Positions 45,830 to 55,168 of a stretch of 64,000 bases of DNA are shown here, in pieces (the first letter of the stretch is position 1; each line of letters begins with the position of its first letter). Source of the DNA: Mesostigma viride (lineage: Eukaryota; Streptophyta; Mesostigmatophyceae; Mesostigmatales; Mesostigmataceae); contig RPFO01000080.1 in the NCBI GenBank assembly GCA_009746045.1, positions 9,030,113-9,094,112 on the forward strand. Direction: 5' to 3'. The notes under the pieces were generated by a model. That model was not told the DNA's origin and searched no databases. It saw only the letters and a list, made by a program, of their open reading frames with translations. The position numbers were made by a program, and so were the translations under genes.

Positions 45830-47330
45830 GGCTGTGCCGCTCCGCCGCTCCGCCGCTCCGCCGCCCGCCGGCTGCGCCGCCGGCCCGCCGCGCGCCGGCT
45901 GCCCCGCCCCGTAGCCCGTCGACAGGCTGCCCCGCCCCGCCGCATGCAAGCTGCGCCGGCCCGCCGCCCACGCGCGCCGGCAGCGCCGTTGGCCCCCGCG
46001 CGCCGACGGCCCTGCCTCGCCGCCCGTTGACAGCCCCGCCCCGCCGCATGCCAGCTGCGCCGGCCCGCCGCCCATGCGCGCCGGCAGCGCCGCTGGCCCC
46101 CGCGCGCCGACGGCCCTGCCCCGCCGCCCGTCGACTGCCCCGCCCCGCCGCCCGTCGACAGCCCTGCCCCGCCGCATGCAGGCTGCGCCGCCGCTGCCAC
46201 CTCGCTGCGCGCTGGCTGCGCCACCTCGCCGCCCGCCGACGGCGCCGCCCCGCCGCGCACCGGCTGCCCCGCCCCGCCGCCCGTCGACTGCCCCGCCCCG
46301 CCGCATGCCAGCTGCGCCGGCCCGCCGCCCACGCGCGCCGGCAGCGCCGTTGGCCCCCCGCGCGCCGACGGCCCTGCCTCGCCGCCCGTTGACAGCCCCG
46401 CCCCGCCGCATGCCAGCTGCGCCGGCCCGCCGCCCATGCGCGCCGGCAGCGCCGCTGGCCCCCGCGCGCCGACGGCCCTGCCCCGCCGCCCGTCGACTGC
46501 CCCGCCCCGCCGCCCGTCGACAGCCCTGCCCCGCCGCATGCAGGCTGCGCCGCCGCTGCCACCTCGCTGCGCGCTGGCTGCGCCACCTCGCCGCCCGCCG
46601 ACGGCGCCGCCCCGCCGCGCACCGGCTGCCCCGCCCCGCCGCCCGTCGACTGCCCCGCCCCGCCGCATGCCAGCTGCGCCGGCCCGCCGCCCACGCGCGC
46701 CGGCAGCGCCGCTGGCCCCCGCGCGCTGACGGCCCTGCCCCGCCGCCCGTCGACTGCCCCGCCCCGCCGCCCGTCGACAGCCCCGACCCACCGCATGCCA
46801 GGTGCGCCGGCCCGCCGCCCGCGCGCGCCGGCAGCGCCGCTGGCCCCCGCGCGCCGACGGCCCTGCCCCGCCGCCCGTCGACAGCCCTGCCCCGCCGCCC
46901 GTCGACAGCCCCGACCCACCGCATGCCAGGTGCGCCGGCCCGCCGCCCGCGCGCGCCGGCAGCGCCGCTGGCCCCCGCGCGCCGACGGCCCTGCCCCGCT
47001 GCCCGTCGACAGCCCTGCCCCGCCGCCCGTCGACAGCCCCGCCCCGCCGCATGCCAGCTGCGCCGGCCCGCCGCCCACGCGCGCCGGCAGCGCCGCTGGC
47101 CCTGCCCCGCCGCCCGTCGACTGCCCCGCCCCGCCGCCCGTCGACAGCCCTGCCCCGCCGCATGCCAGGTGCGCCGGCCCGCCGCCCGCGCGCACCGGCA
47201 GCGCCGCTGGCCCCCCGCGCGCCGACGGCCCTGCCCCGCCGCCCGTCGACAGCCCCGCCCCGCCGCATGCCAGCTGCGCCGGCCGGCCGCCCATGCGCGC
47301 CATGCGCTTCGCAGGTCCATTGGGATCATG
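45830..47330. repeat. GC-rich complex satellite, about 1.5 kb
   Basis: Units of about 100 bp made of cgccggcccgccgccc, gcgccggcagcgccg, gcgcgccgacggccctg and ccgcccgtcgacagcc modules. A block of about 300 bp is duplicated (46010-46320 and 46370-46680). It lacks stops in most frames on both strands, so the six long frames across it are artefacts. Confidence 0.95.
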
Positions 47331-47480
47331 AGGCCTGCGCAAAATCTCACCTCGGAGGCCCGTGCTACTTCTAGTAAGATGCTTGCATTTTCAATGCGTC
47401 ACCTATATGCAGGCATAGAGGGTGGTACATGGCGCTAGACTCATCAGGGGATAGGAGCCATGCCCTCAGCAATTACTCAC

Positions 47481-47522
47481 CTCCTGGCCCTTGCTGTTGC
47501 GGTCTCGGATGAAGATGATGGT
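47481..47522 (-). pseudogene. CFAP299: Captured exon resembling CFAP299, exon b
   Basis: On the minus strand: gtag|42 nt|gtgagt, coding TIIFIRDRNSKGQE in phase 0. This matches, from memory, the most conserved segment of the cilia-associated protein CFAP299 (C4orf22). Splice sites are intact. The next exon of the gene (GYIDYAH region) was not found within the element, which fits a captured fragment. Confidence 0.6.
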
Positions 47523-48211
47523 CTACACGCCGCCGCATGCAAACAAGGAATGAGAGACAAAGCCGTGCGAGGCCAATATGGGCACAGTGAGAGAAACAAG
47601 TCGACGCGAACCTACATCACGAGTGTCAGCGAAGGGGACCCATGGGAGAAGTCTCCCTCCCATGGTATCATTCACGGACACACGCAGCGGCCATGGGAAC
47701 AGCCAAAACAGCAGGTTCACACACGCAAGGGCAACGACCTGCAGTGCCTGACCAGCATGTCGGTCAGTTGTGATTGGCAAGGCAGAGCCACACACACCAG
47801 GTACACGCTGCATGGGCAGGGAAGACGCTCTTACATGAGAAAAAGCGAGGAAACGTGCGCGAGAAGGATATTAAGAGCGATCCGCGCTAGAAGGATGCTA
47901 CAATAGCATCATATATTCAAGAATTAGCAAAGAAAGATGTAGAAAAGAGACAAAAGAAAGAAATACGAGAGAAAGCAAAGACAGGGAGCTGCCAAACCGG
48001 GCAGACAAAAGGTTACGAGCGGCAAGAGTTGTGAACGCTGCACTTGATTGCTTTCTCTGACTTGTCAACTGCGAAGAGTGACTGACTTACCTCTCTGGAA
48101 ATGGTATGCTCAGCATCCCATGGTAATGAAATGGTGAGCTATGCTGTCAGACATGCCTATATAACATAGCTACCCTAGGGTCCTAATACAAAACTAGAAA
48201 TCAAACCATAC
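47523..48211. other. Intron between the two CFAP299-like exons
   Basis: GT at 48211-48210 and AG at 47524-47523 on the minus strand; otherwise unremarkable. Confidence 0.5.
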
Positions 48212-48256
48212 CGTGAGTTTCCCGGCTCGCACGGCCTCCTCCCTTTGTGCCAACGC
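48212..48256 (-). pseudogene. CFAP299: Captured exon resembling CFAP299, exon a
   Basis: On the minus strand: tttgcag|45 nt|gtatgg, coding ALAQREEAVRAGKLT in phase 0, directly continued by exon b across a 689 bp intron. The order and phase match the CFAP299 protein. No further exon upstream was seen. The host role is in motile cilia; here it is probably cargo of the DNA element. Confidence 0.6.
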
Positions 48257-48399
48257 CTGCAAACACAACGGGCCGTGGAGGAGGGTGGAAAGGTGGGCAA
48301 GTGTGGAGGAGTTTGGGGGGGAACGGGTTGAGCAGCGGTGGGGGAAAGATGTGCCGGTCATGATGTTGTCAACTACAGCTGTTGTATCGTGATTCACCT

Positions 48400-48710
48400 T
48401 CAATAAGTCTACTGTTCTACATCCGGTGGTGGATGGACACAAGCAATAAAGGCCCCGCCCACAACTCAGATTTCTTTAGAAAATCTACTGATCTACATTC
48501 GATGGCGCCTTCACAGAAGCAGGAAACTCCGCCCACCGGTCAAATGTGACGCCCAACAAAGCCCCAACTTATTTCTTCAAGAAGTATACTGTTTTACATC
48601 CGGTAGTGCTTGGACAGAAGCAATATGTAAAGCCCGCCCACAAATCGGATTTCTTTACGAAAAACCTGTTTTACATTCGATGGGGTCTTGACAGATTCAA
48701 GCAGCAATAC
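48400..48710. repeat. About 80 bp tandem repeat, 4 diverged copies
   Basis: Each copy contains actgttctacatccggtgg/attcgatgg, acagaagcaa and cccgcccaca...atttcttta. Confidence 0.85.
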
Positions 48711-48749
48711 TCGTTTCTACCTGCGTGCGACTGCAGCGGCCGAGTGCTG

Positions 48750-49560
48750 CAACTTGCCTTCACGTCCCAGTCTTCACGTGACAGTCCTGGTCTTCACGTC
48801 TTCACGTCTTCACGTCTTCACGTCTTCACGTCTTCACGTCTTCACCTGAACTTGCGGCGTATCGTATCTTTGATACCTTGCATGCACGTCTTCACGTCTT
48901 CACGTCTTCACCGCGTCTTCACCTGTCTTCACCACGTCTTCACGTCTTCGCGTCTTCACGTCTTCACGGCTTCACCTGAACACCTGAACTTCACCTGAAC
49001 TTGCCGTATCGTGTCTTCACGTCTTCACGTCTTCACGTCTTCACGTCTTCACCGCGTCTTCACCTGTCTTCACCACGTCTTCACGGCTTCACGTCTTCAC
49101 GTCTTCACGGCTTCACCTGAACACCTGAACTTCACCTGAACTTGCCGTATCGTGTCTTCAAGTCTTCACGTCTTCACGTCTTCACGTCTTCACGTCTTTA
49201 CCGCGTCTTCACCTGTCTTCACCACGTCTTCACGTCTTCGCGTCGTCACGTCTTCACGGCTTCACCTGAACACCTGAACTTCACCTGAACTTGCCGTATC
49301 GTGTCTTCACGTCTTCACGTCTTCACGTCTTCACGTCTTCACGTCTTCACCGCGTCTTCACCTGTCTTCACCACGTCTTCACGGCTTCACGTCTTCACGT
49401 CTTCACGGCTTCACCTGAACACCTGAACTTCACCTGAACTTGCCGTATCGTGTCTTCACGTCTTCACGTCTTCACGTCTTCACGTCTTCACGTCTTCACC
49501 GCGTCTTCACCTGTCTTCACCACGTCTTCACGGCTTCACCTGAACACCTGAACTTTGCGT
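48750..49560. repeat. GTCTTCAC 8 bp minisatellite in higher-order units
   Basis: Runs of gtcttcac are interrupted by ggcttcacctgaacacctga and cttgccgtatcgt modules, making a higher-order unit of roughly 150 bp. Confidence 0.97.
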
Positions 49561-49720
49561 ATCGTATCTTTCATACATTGCATCATTTGCATGCCTTGGA
49601 GCTGCACGTCTTCAAGCAGTGTCACCCAGTTCCCGCTTGATTCAAATGCACTTCGCGCTTGAATTCGTGACTTCGCCCCGCTCAAGGTGGAAAGAATGAT
49701 GGGCACTAGCCACGGGAACT

Positions 49721-50068
49721 ATGCCCGATGCTGATAGCCGAAGCGATGACATGGACGAATTGATTGATTTGTGTTATGCCGGGGACGATTGTAGAAAATG
49801 GGTGCTAGGAAAGAAATCTGGTGCCATGAAAGTAGATTTTTTGGCCGGTGCAAACCACCAATGCGCCGGCCGATGTGGCAAGGTCCTGCACGGCAGCCAG
49901 AGCGCACCCAGCCAGAGCGTACCCAGCCGCTGCCGCCGCCGACCCCCGTACTGGTGGGCGTGGAACAGACGATGAGAGAGATGCAACGAGCTATGGAGAA
50001 CCAAAGCAAGAAGGTTGAAGAGCTTGGTTTGCAGCTGCGTCAAGAGGTGCAGAAACAAGTGGTCCAGC

Positions 50069-50125
<57 letters not shown>

Positions 50126-50174
50126 TGCAGCAGCAACTGCAGCAGCAACTGCAGCAGCAACTGCAGCAACAACT

Positions 50175-50246
<72 letters not shown>

Positions 50247-50382
50247 CTTCAGTTCCCGCAGGCAGCGTCGGCAATGTCGCAGTTTCCACAGGCATTGTCG
50301 GCACTGCAGCAGTTTTCGCAGGGACCGTCGGCAGCAGAGCAGTTCCCGCAGGGATCATCGGTGGTGCAGCAGTTCTTTGTGA
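49721..50382 (+). CDS. Coiled-coil/polyglutamine ORF of the nested DNA element
   Basis: Starts MPDADSRSDDMDELIDLCYA at 49721. That frame ends at 49975, while the frame from 49798 carries PTPVLVGVEQTMREMQRAME, a heptad-like helix with LGLQLRQEVQKQVVQLE, running into about 50 glutamines coded by CAG. The two probably belong together across an indel near 49870-49900. No catalytic domain; oligomerising or activator-like behaviour is only a guess. Confidence 0.4.
50071..50246. repeat. CAG trinucleotide tract
   Basis: About 176 bp of CAG with regular caactg interruptions (five caactgcag modules), in frame as polyglutamine. Confidence 0.97.
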
Positions 50383-50454
50383 GTCATTCGTGTAGTGTTG
50401 AGTGGGTGGGGTGGGGGTGTGTGTGGGGGGGGGTGTAGGGGGGTTTGACTGTGT

Positions 50455-51790
50455 GACTGCGTGGCTGCTTGGCTGGAAAGGAGGGTGCGTGGCTGTGTGG
50501 CTGCGTGGCTGCGCTGCTGCGTGGCTGCGTGGCTGCGCTGCTGCGTGGCTGCGTGGTTGCTTGGCTGGAAAGGAGGGTGCGTGGCTGTGTGGCTGCGTGG
50601 CTGCGCTGCTGCGTGGCTGCGTGGCTGCGCTGCTGCGTGGCTGCGTGGCTGCGTGGCTGCGTGGCTGCGTGGCTGCGTGGCTGCGTGGCTGCGTGGCTGC
50701 GTGGCTGCGTGGCTGCGTGGCTGCGTGGCTGCTTGGCTGGAAAGGAGGGTGCGTGGCTGTGTGGCTGCGTGGCTGCGCTGCTGCGTGGCTGCGTGGCTGC
50801 TTGGCTGGAAAGGAGGGTGCGTGGCTGTGTGGCTGCGTGGCTGCGCTGCTGCGTGGCTGCGTGGCTGCGTGGCTGCGTGGCTGCGTGGCTGCGTGGCTGC
50901 GTGGCTGCGTGGCTGCGTGGCTGCGTGGCTGCGTGGCTGCGTGGCTGCGTGGCTGGAAAGGAGGGTGCGTGGCTGTGTGGCTGCGTGGCTGCGCTGCTGC
51001 GTGGCTGCGTGGCTGCGTGGCTGCGCTGCTGCGTGGCTGCGTGGCTGCGTGGCTGTGTGGCTGCGTGGCTGCGCTGCTGCGTGGCTGCGTGGCTGCGTGG
51101 CTGCGTGGCTGCTTGGCTGGAAAGGAGGGTGCGTGGCTGTGTGGCTGCGTGGCTGCGCTGCTGCGTGGCTGCGTGGCTGCGTGGCTGCGTGGCTGCGTGG
51201 CTGCGTGGCTGCGTGGCTGGAAAGGAGGGTGCGTGGCTGTGTGGCTGCGTGGCTGCGCTGCTGCGTGGCTGCGTGGCTGCGTGGCTGCGTGGCTGCGTGG
51301 CTGCGCTGCTGCGTGGCTGCGTGGCTGCGTGGCTGTGTGGCTGCGTGGCTGCGCTGCTGCGTGGCTGCGTGGCTGCGTGGCTGCGTGGCTGCGTGGCTGC
51401 GTGGCTGCTTGGCTGGAAAGGAGGGTGCGTGGCTGTGTGGCTGCGTGGCTGCGCTGCTGCGTGGCTGCGTGGCTGCGTGGCTGGAAAGGAGGGTGCGTGG
51501 CTGTGTGGCTGCGTGGCTGCGCTGCTGCGTGGCTGCGTGGCTGCGTGGCTGCGTGGCTGCTTGGCTGGAAAGGAGGGTGCGTGGCTGTGTGGCTGCGTAG
51601 CTGCGCTGCTGCGTGGCTGCGTGGCTGCGTGGCTGCGTGGCTGCGTGGCTGCGTGGCTGCGTGGCTGCGTGGCTGCGTGGCTGCGTGGCTGCGTGGCTGC
51701 GTGGCTGGAAAGGAGGGTGCGTGGCTGTGTGGCTGCGTGGCTGCGCTGCTGCGTGGCTGCGTGGCTGCGTGGCTGCGTGGCTGGCTGGGG
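50455..51790. repeat. GCGTGGCT 8 bp minisatellite in higher-order units, 1.3 kb
   Basis: Arrays of gcgtggct/gcgctgct separated by ggaaaggagggtgcgtggct spacers at least 10 times. Because 8 bp shifts the frame each unit, all three frames stay open and give false 380-690 codon frames on both strands. Confidence 0.98.
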
Positions 51791-51976
51791 GGGGGGGGGT
51801 GCCGGGTGCGTGGATGCGTGGATGTGTGGCTGGGTGGGTGCGTCACTGCGTGGCTGGCTGGCTCTGTGGCTGCGTGGGCCGCTGGATGGCCGGGTCAGCG
51901 TGGCTGCGTGTTCAATGGGATGCTAATATGTTGTTGCCTTTGGATGCCACAGTTCATGGATTCTTTTGTTCACATG

Positions 51977-52098
51977 CAGGTGCTGCCGTCTTCCCCATCG
52001 ACGTCGTCAAGACCGATGTCGCCAAGAAGAATGTGCAATCACTCTCGGCCATGTTTAACTCATGTGGGCCTTCATGGCCATACGGGAAATATTATTGA
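51977..52098 (+). other. Possible terminal exon in the nested DNA element
   Basis: After ttttgttcacatgcag a frame reads AAVFPIDVVKTDVAKKNVQS and ends at TAA 52098. It has the look of a spliced 3' exon for the polyglutamine ORF, but no protein family is recognised. Confidence 0.25.
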
Positions 52099-52588
52099 AT
52101 CAGTTCTTTGACACTGAGTTGGCACTACGCAACACCTTTGATGCACATGAGTGCAGGGCGCATGTGTTGAAACCATGCAACCATGGCGATCCCTCAAAAA
52201 GTTTGGTTATGTAATAAGTGACACAATTATTCCGGACGTATGATGGCCCAACGTCCTGTAAGGTTGAGTTGTCTTGGAGGAGGAGCGTGATGACCGCGGA
52301 AGCCGCGTGGGTGTCTGTAGTGCTATATCTTGAAGATGTACGGTCTTGGAAGAGTTATGGTCTTGGAATCATATAATAATGAGCTTGGAATAAAGTTGCG
52401 GGCAGCCTTCAATTGGCATATGTTGTCTCATTGATGTTGTCTCATTGCGTTAATGGGTCAATTGTCTTAGTTTATATAATGTATATCTTGGGAAACTCAT
52501 TGCTTCAATAAAATGCATGCTAGGCGCAATCAACCCCCACAAACACATCTGAAAACTGCACAGTGCATCAAATGTATCCTAGACAAAA

Positions 52589-52617
52589 AAATGTATCCTA
52601 ATCCGGTAAAACCACCC
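52589..52617 (-). repeat. Right terminal inverted repeat of the nested DNA element
   Basis: 29 bp inverted match to 42974-43002, preceded by caaatgtatcctagac as on the left side. Confidence 0.9.
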
Positions 52618-52792
52618 TGCGTTTCTTTAGATGATTTCTCGTGCAGAGCCTTGAGCCGCCTGCTCACATACAAACCGGTGCTGGCTTCCTCGTCTACTTT
52701 CTGGATTCTGCCTTCAGATCCGGCAACGACAGCCGAGCCTACACCTACTGTAAAGTCTAGTCCCTCAGAGTCACCTAAACAAGGTACGTACC

Positions 52793-53224
52793 ATGCAGGG
52801 TGCTGGGCGCCAGCGTTTTTCTAACCGTCCTCGTTCCAGTTCCTCTAGTAATAATAGCCGTGCTAAATACTATGCGGTCATCACCTCTTCTTGGTCTTGT
52901 ATTTTCCTTTCTTGGGCTGATGCCCGTTCCGTGATTAATAATTCCTCTGTTCCTGTTCTTAGATATAGGAAGTTTCACCTCTTTGAAGAAGCACAACAGT
53001 TTTGCCTTTGGTATAGTCAAACCGACATAGGACTCCATTCTCGCCCTACACGTCCTCCTCCTGAAATTCCCACTGCAGATATTTCTCCTCCTCATATCCC
53101 TGACAGCTTCCTTACTCCTTTACCTTCTCCTACCCGTGAACGTGGGTCTTCTTCCTCCTCTATTGAAACCCCTCTTACCGTGGAATTTGGTTCCTTGTCA
53201 ATCACCGTGACCAAGAAGGAGTGA
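52793..53224 (+). CDS. Small 5' ORF of the chromovirus with RNase H1 hybrid-binding/viroplasmin-like domain
   Basis: 143 codons from an ATG just after a donor-like aag|gtacgt. Residues about 24-76 read AKYYAVITSSWSCIFLSWAD...YRKFHLFEEAQQFCLWY, matching the fold pattern YYAV...GI(Y)xSWxxA...Y..a.YKxFxxxxEAxxFl of the RNase H1 N-terminal hybrid-binding domain (Cauli_VI/viroplasmin family). This domain binds RNA/DNA hybrids. The C terminus is Pro/Ser-rich and unstructured. It lies 5' of gag and in a different frame. The domain call is from pattern memory. Confidence 0.65.
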   Translation: MQGAGRQRFSNRPRSSSSSNNSRAKYYAVITSSWSCIFLSWADARSVINNSSVPVLRYRKFHLFEEAQQFCLWYSQTDIGLHSRPTRPPPEIPTADISPPHIPDSFLTPLPSPTRERGSSSSSIETPLTVEFGSLSITVTKKE

Positions 53225-53467
53225 GCTAGATTGTTCTTTCCTTTTTCCTTGCTAAAGTGGATGCCACTTCCCTTTGTTTTTTTTGGTCATGCCCCATTTG
53301 ACCTGAATTTATTTTCTTTTTGACCTGATTTTCTTTTATCCTTGATCTGATTTTATTTTAGTTGTGGTCAGATTTTTGTTCGGTCCTTGACCAGATTTTT
53401 GTCTTATCCTTGTTCAGCTTGTTAACTTTTCCTCGTCCAGTGTATTTCTTTCCTTTGCACCTCAAAC
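53225..53467. other. Spacer between the 5' ORF and gag
   Basis: T-rich 243 bp with repeated 'ttgacctgatttt/ttgaccagattttt' motifs and no frame. May hold a splice acceptor or ribosome entry signal; nothing specific is visible. Confidence 0.5.
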
Positions 53468-55168
53468 ATGTCCTCTCAACCGTCTCTTGGTGGGGGTATG
53501 TCTCCCATTAACCAACGTTCCTCAGGTGTTACTCCTGGTGTTAATCCTGGTACTCCTCAGTTGGCTATGGGTAATAGACGTGATTCCTTGGACACTGTCC
53601 ATCACTTGACTCCTCCGTCTCAGAGTGTACGTTCTGACAGTACTCCCTCTACTCCGTCCTTTCACCGTTCACCTATTATTCCTCCTCCTACGTTTGAGGC
53701 GCGTACTAGGGCTACTGCCCCATCCTCTGCTATTCCTCCTGGTAATGCTGGGCATCCCTCTGTGTCTGTACCCTCTCAGGCTCCTCAGGTGTCAGCCCCT
53801 CGTGGTGTACGTAGTCTCGCTCCTGTGGGCCCTACTGGGTATCCTACTGCCATTCCTACACATCCTCCTGCTTCCTGGGCATACCCTGATACGGCCTATG
53901 AAGCAGCCCAATTCCCGTCGCGTGTAGCAGAATTAGAGATTAATCAGGATTTTAGCACCATGCCTCTCCATGATAAAAACTATGATCATTTTTCCTATTC
54001 CACAATGAGAGAAGCCTATACTGTTCCTCACACCTCGGGTCACCGACCTGACTCTGTGGCGCCCTCACGTCCTCTTCCTAAGACCTATCCTGCTCCTCAT
54101 AATTGGTTACTGCCTGAGTATGTGCCTGTGGAAAAGAGTGGGCCGATGGATAAAACTGATCCTTCTCGTGCATCTAAGCCCCCTCCCCTTCCCACCTTTA
54201 CTAGTGTGCCTAAGTTAGATACCAGTTCCACTCCTCAGCAGTTTTTCACCTTTCTTATGCTCCTCACTCAGCAGACGGCCTCTTGGGAACAGTATTATAG
54301 GTGGAAACTCCCTGATGTTGTTCTTGTCCCTCATTACCTTACCACGTGTGTGGCCCCTGCCCTTGTCACCCTTATTCAATGTGAGTCCCTCGCGTCGCAT
54401 GCATACCCTAACTCAGTAGCAGAATTGTTTAGGAGATTGGAAAATCATGTCGTGCCTCCAGACGCTGATTGGCAAGAACGCCTTAGCTTTGGATCCCTTG
54501 AGCAAGGCAATAAAACTTATAGGGAATATCAACGCGAATTTGATGCCCAGATGGTACGCATTCGAGACCTCTCGGGTGCGGAAGTCCGTGCTCGCTTCTT
54601 GCAAGGTCTTAATAAAAACCTCTTGCGTGAAGTTAAGAAACAGTTTTCTGCTTATCGTTTTCGCGACCTTCCTCTGGCTGCGGTTCGTACCCATCTCCTC
54701 CGTGTTGCTGATTTTATGTATGCTCCTGCTCCTGTCCGTACTAGGGTCCATAACCTTGTCCTCACCCCTGAAGAAGAAGAGGCATATGTAGAAGAATTAG
54801 ATATTTGTGTTACAGATGTATCTGCATTGGATGTGTCTCACATCACGTGTTATCACTGTCATGAGGTGGGCCATCTTAAGAGGGAGTGCCCCAAGTTTCT
54901 TTCTGGAGCCCCCCCTCATCCCAATGCCCGCCCTCCGCGTACTCCTCAGCGGGCCTCTCCCCTTCGCCCACCCTCTGGTCGTTCCTCTTCTGCTCCTCAA
55001 CCCTCTCGGTTAAATGCTGTACAGACAGGCTCCTTAGTGAATCCCCATTCTGATCAGGATGCCGTCCCCTCTCAATACCCGCGTGATTCTCCAGCAATGG
55101 CCTTCTCACCCGGGTTTCCTCCAGGGTTCGTTCCCTTGGATGATGTAGGGGGGGAGGGAAAACAGTAG
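53468..55168 (+). CDS. gag: Gag of the chromovirus
   Basis: 566 codons from ATG (MSSQPSLGGG). The first 200 residues are Pro/Ser/Thr-rich. A capsid-like region follows from about residue 260 (QQFFTFLMLLTQQTASWEQY ... VAELFRRLENHV ... REYQREFDAQMVRIRDLSGA), a typical retrotransposon gag helix pattern. A zinc knuckle, CYHCHEVGHLKREC (CX2CX4HX4C), lies near residues 463-476, followed by a basic Pro-rich tail. Packages element RNA into virus-like particles. Ends TAG at 55166-55168, four bases after a slippery heptamer that gives access to pol. Confidence 0.93.
   Translation: MSSQPSLGGGMSPINQRSSGVTPGVNPGTPQLAMGNRRDSLDTVHHLTPPSQSVRSDSTPSTPSFHRSPIIPPPTFEARTRATAPSSAIPPGNAGHPSVSVPSQAPQVSAPRGVRSLAPVGPTGYPTAIPTHPPASWAYPDTAYEAAQFPSRVAELEINQDFSTMPLHDKNYDHFSYSTMREAYTVPHTSGHRPDSVAPSRPLPKTYPAPHNWLLPEYVPVEKSGPMDKTDPSRASKPPPLPTFTSVPKLDTSSTPQQFFTFLMLLTQQTASWEQYYRWKLPDVVLVPHYLTTCVAPALVTLIQCESLASHAYPNSVAELFRRLENHVVPPDADWQERLSFGSLEQGNKTYREYQREFDAQMVRIRDLSGAEVRARFLQGLNKNLLREVKKQFSAYRFRDLPLAAVRTHLLRVADFMYAPAPVRTRVHNLVLTPEEEEAYVEELDICVTDVSALDVSHITCYHCHEVGHLKRECPKFLSGAPPHPNARPPRTPQRASPLRPPSGRSSSAPQPSRLNAVQTGSLVNPHSDQDAVPSQYPRDSPAMAFSPGFPPGFVPLDDVGGEGKQ

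Larger units (their letters stand above)
42974..52617. mobile_element. 9.64 kb TIR DNA element nested in the chromovirus leader
   Basis: The left end gggtggttttaccggattag (continuing gatacattt) and its inverted copy at the right end match perfectly over 29 bp. tgc at 42971-42973 and 52618-52620 looks like a 3 bp target duplication. Inside each end an aggatacatttg-type motif repeats. The interior is mostly satellites plus several open frames with no recognised transposase and two host-like exons. A 3 bp duplication is seen in CACTA and Harbinger elements, but the ends do not match those families. Confidence 0.85.

Noticed and set aside
46010-47280. CpG-rich promoter island for a host gene
   Set aside because: GC richness is explained by the satellite repeat within a mobile element.
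45406-47438. Six overlapping frames of 100-620 codons on both strands
   Set aside because: They run through a GC-rich satellite that lacks stops in nearly every frame; the composition follows the repeat units. Only the ends outside the satellite look protein-like.
50402-52111. Frames of 380-570 codons on the plus strand and 690 codons on the minus strand
   Set aside because: An 8 bp repeat without stop codons leaves all frames open and cycles the same peptide through each frame.
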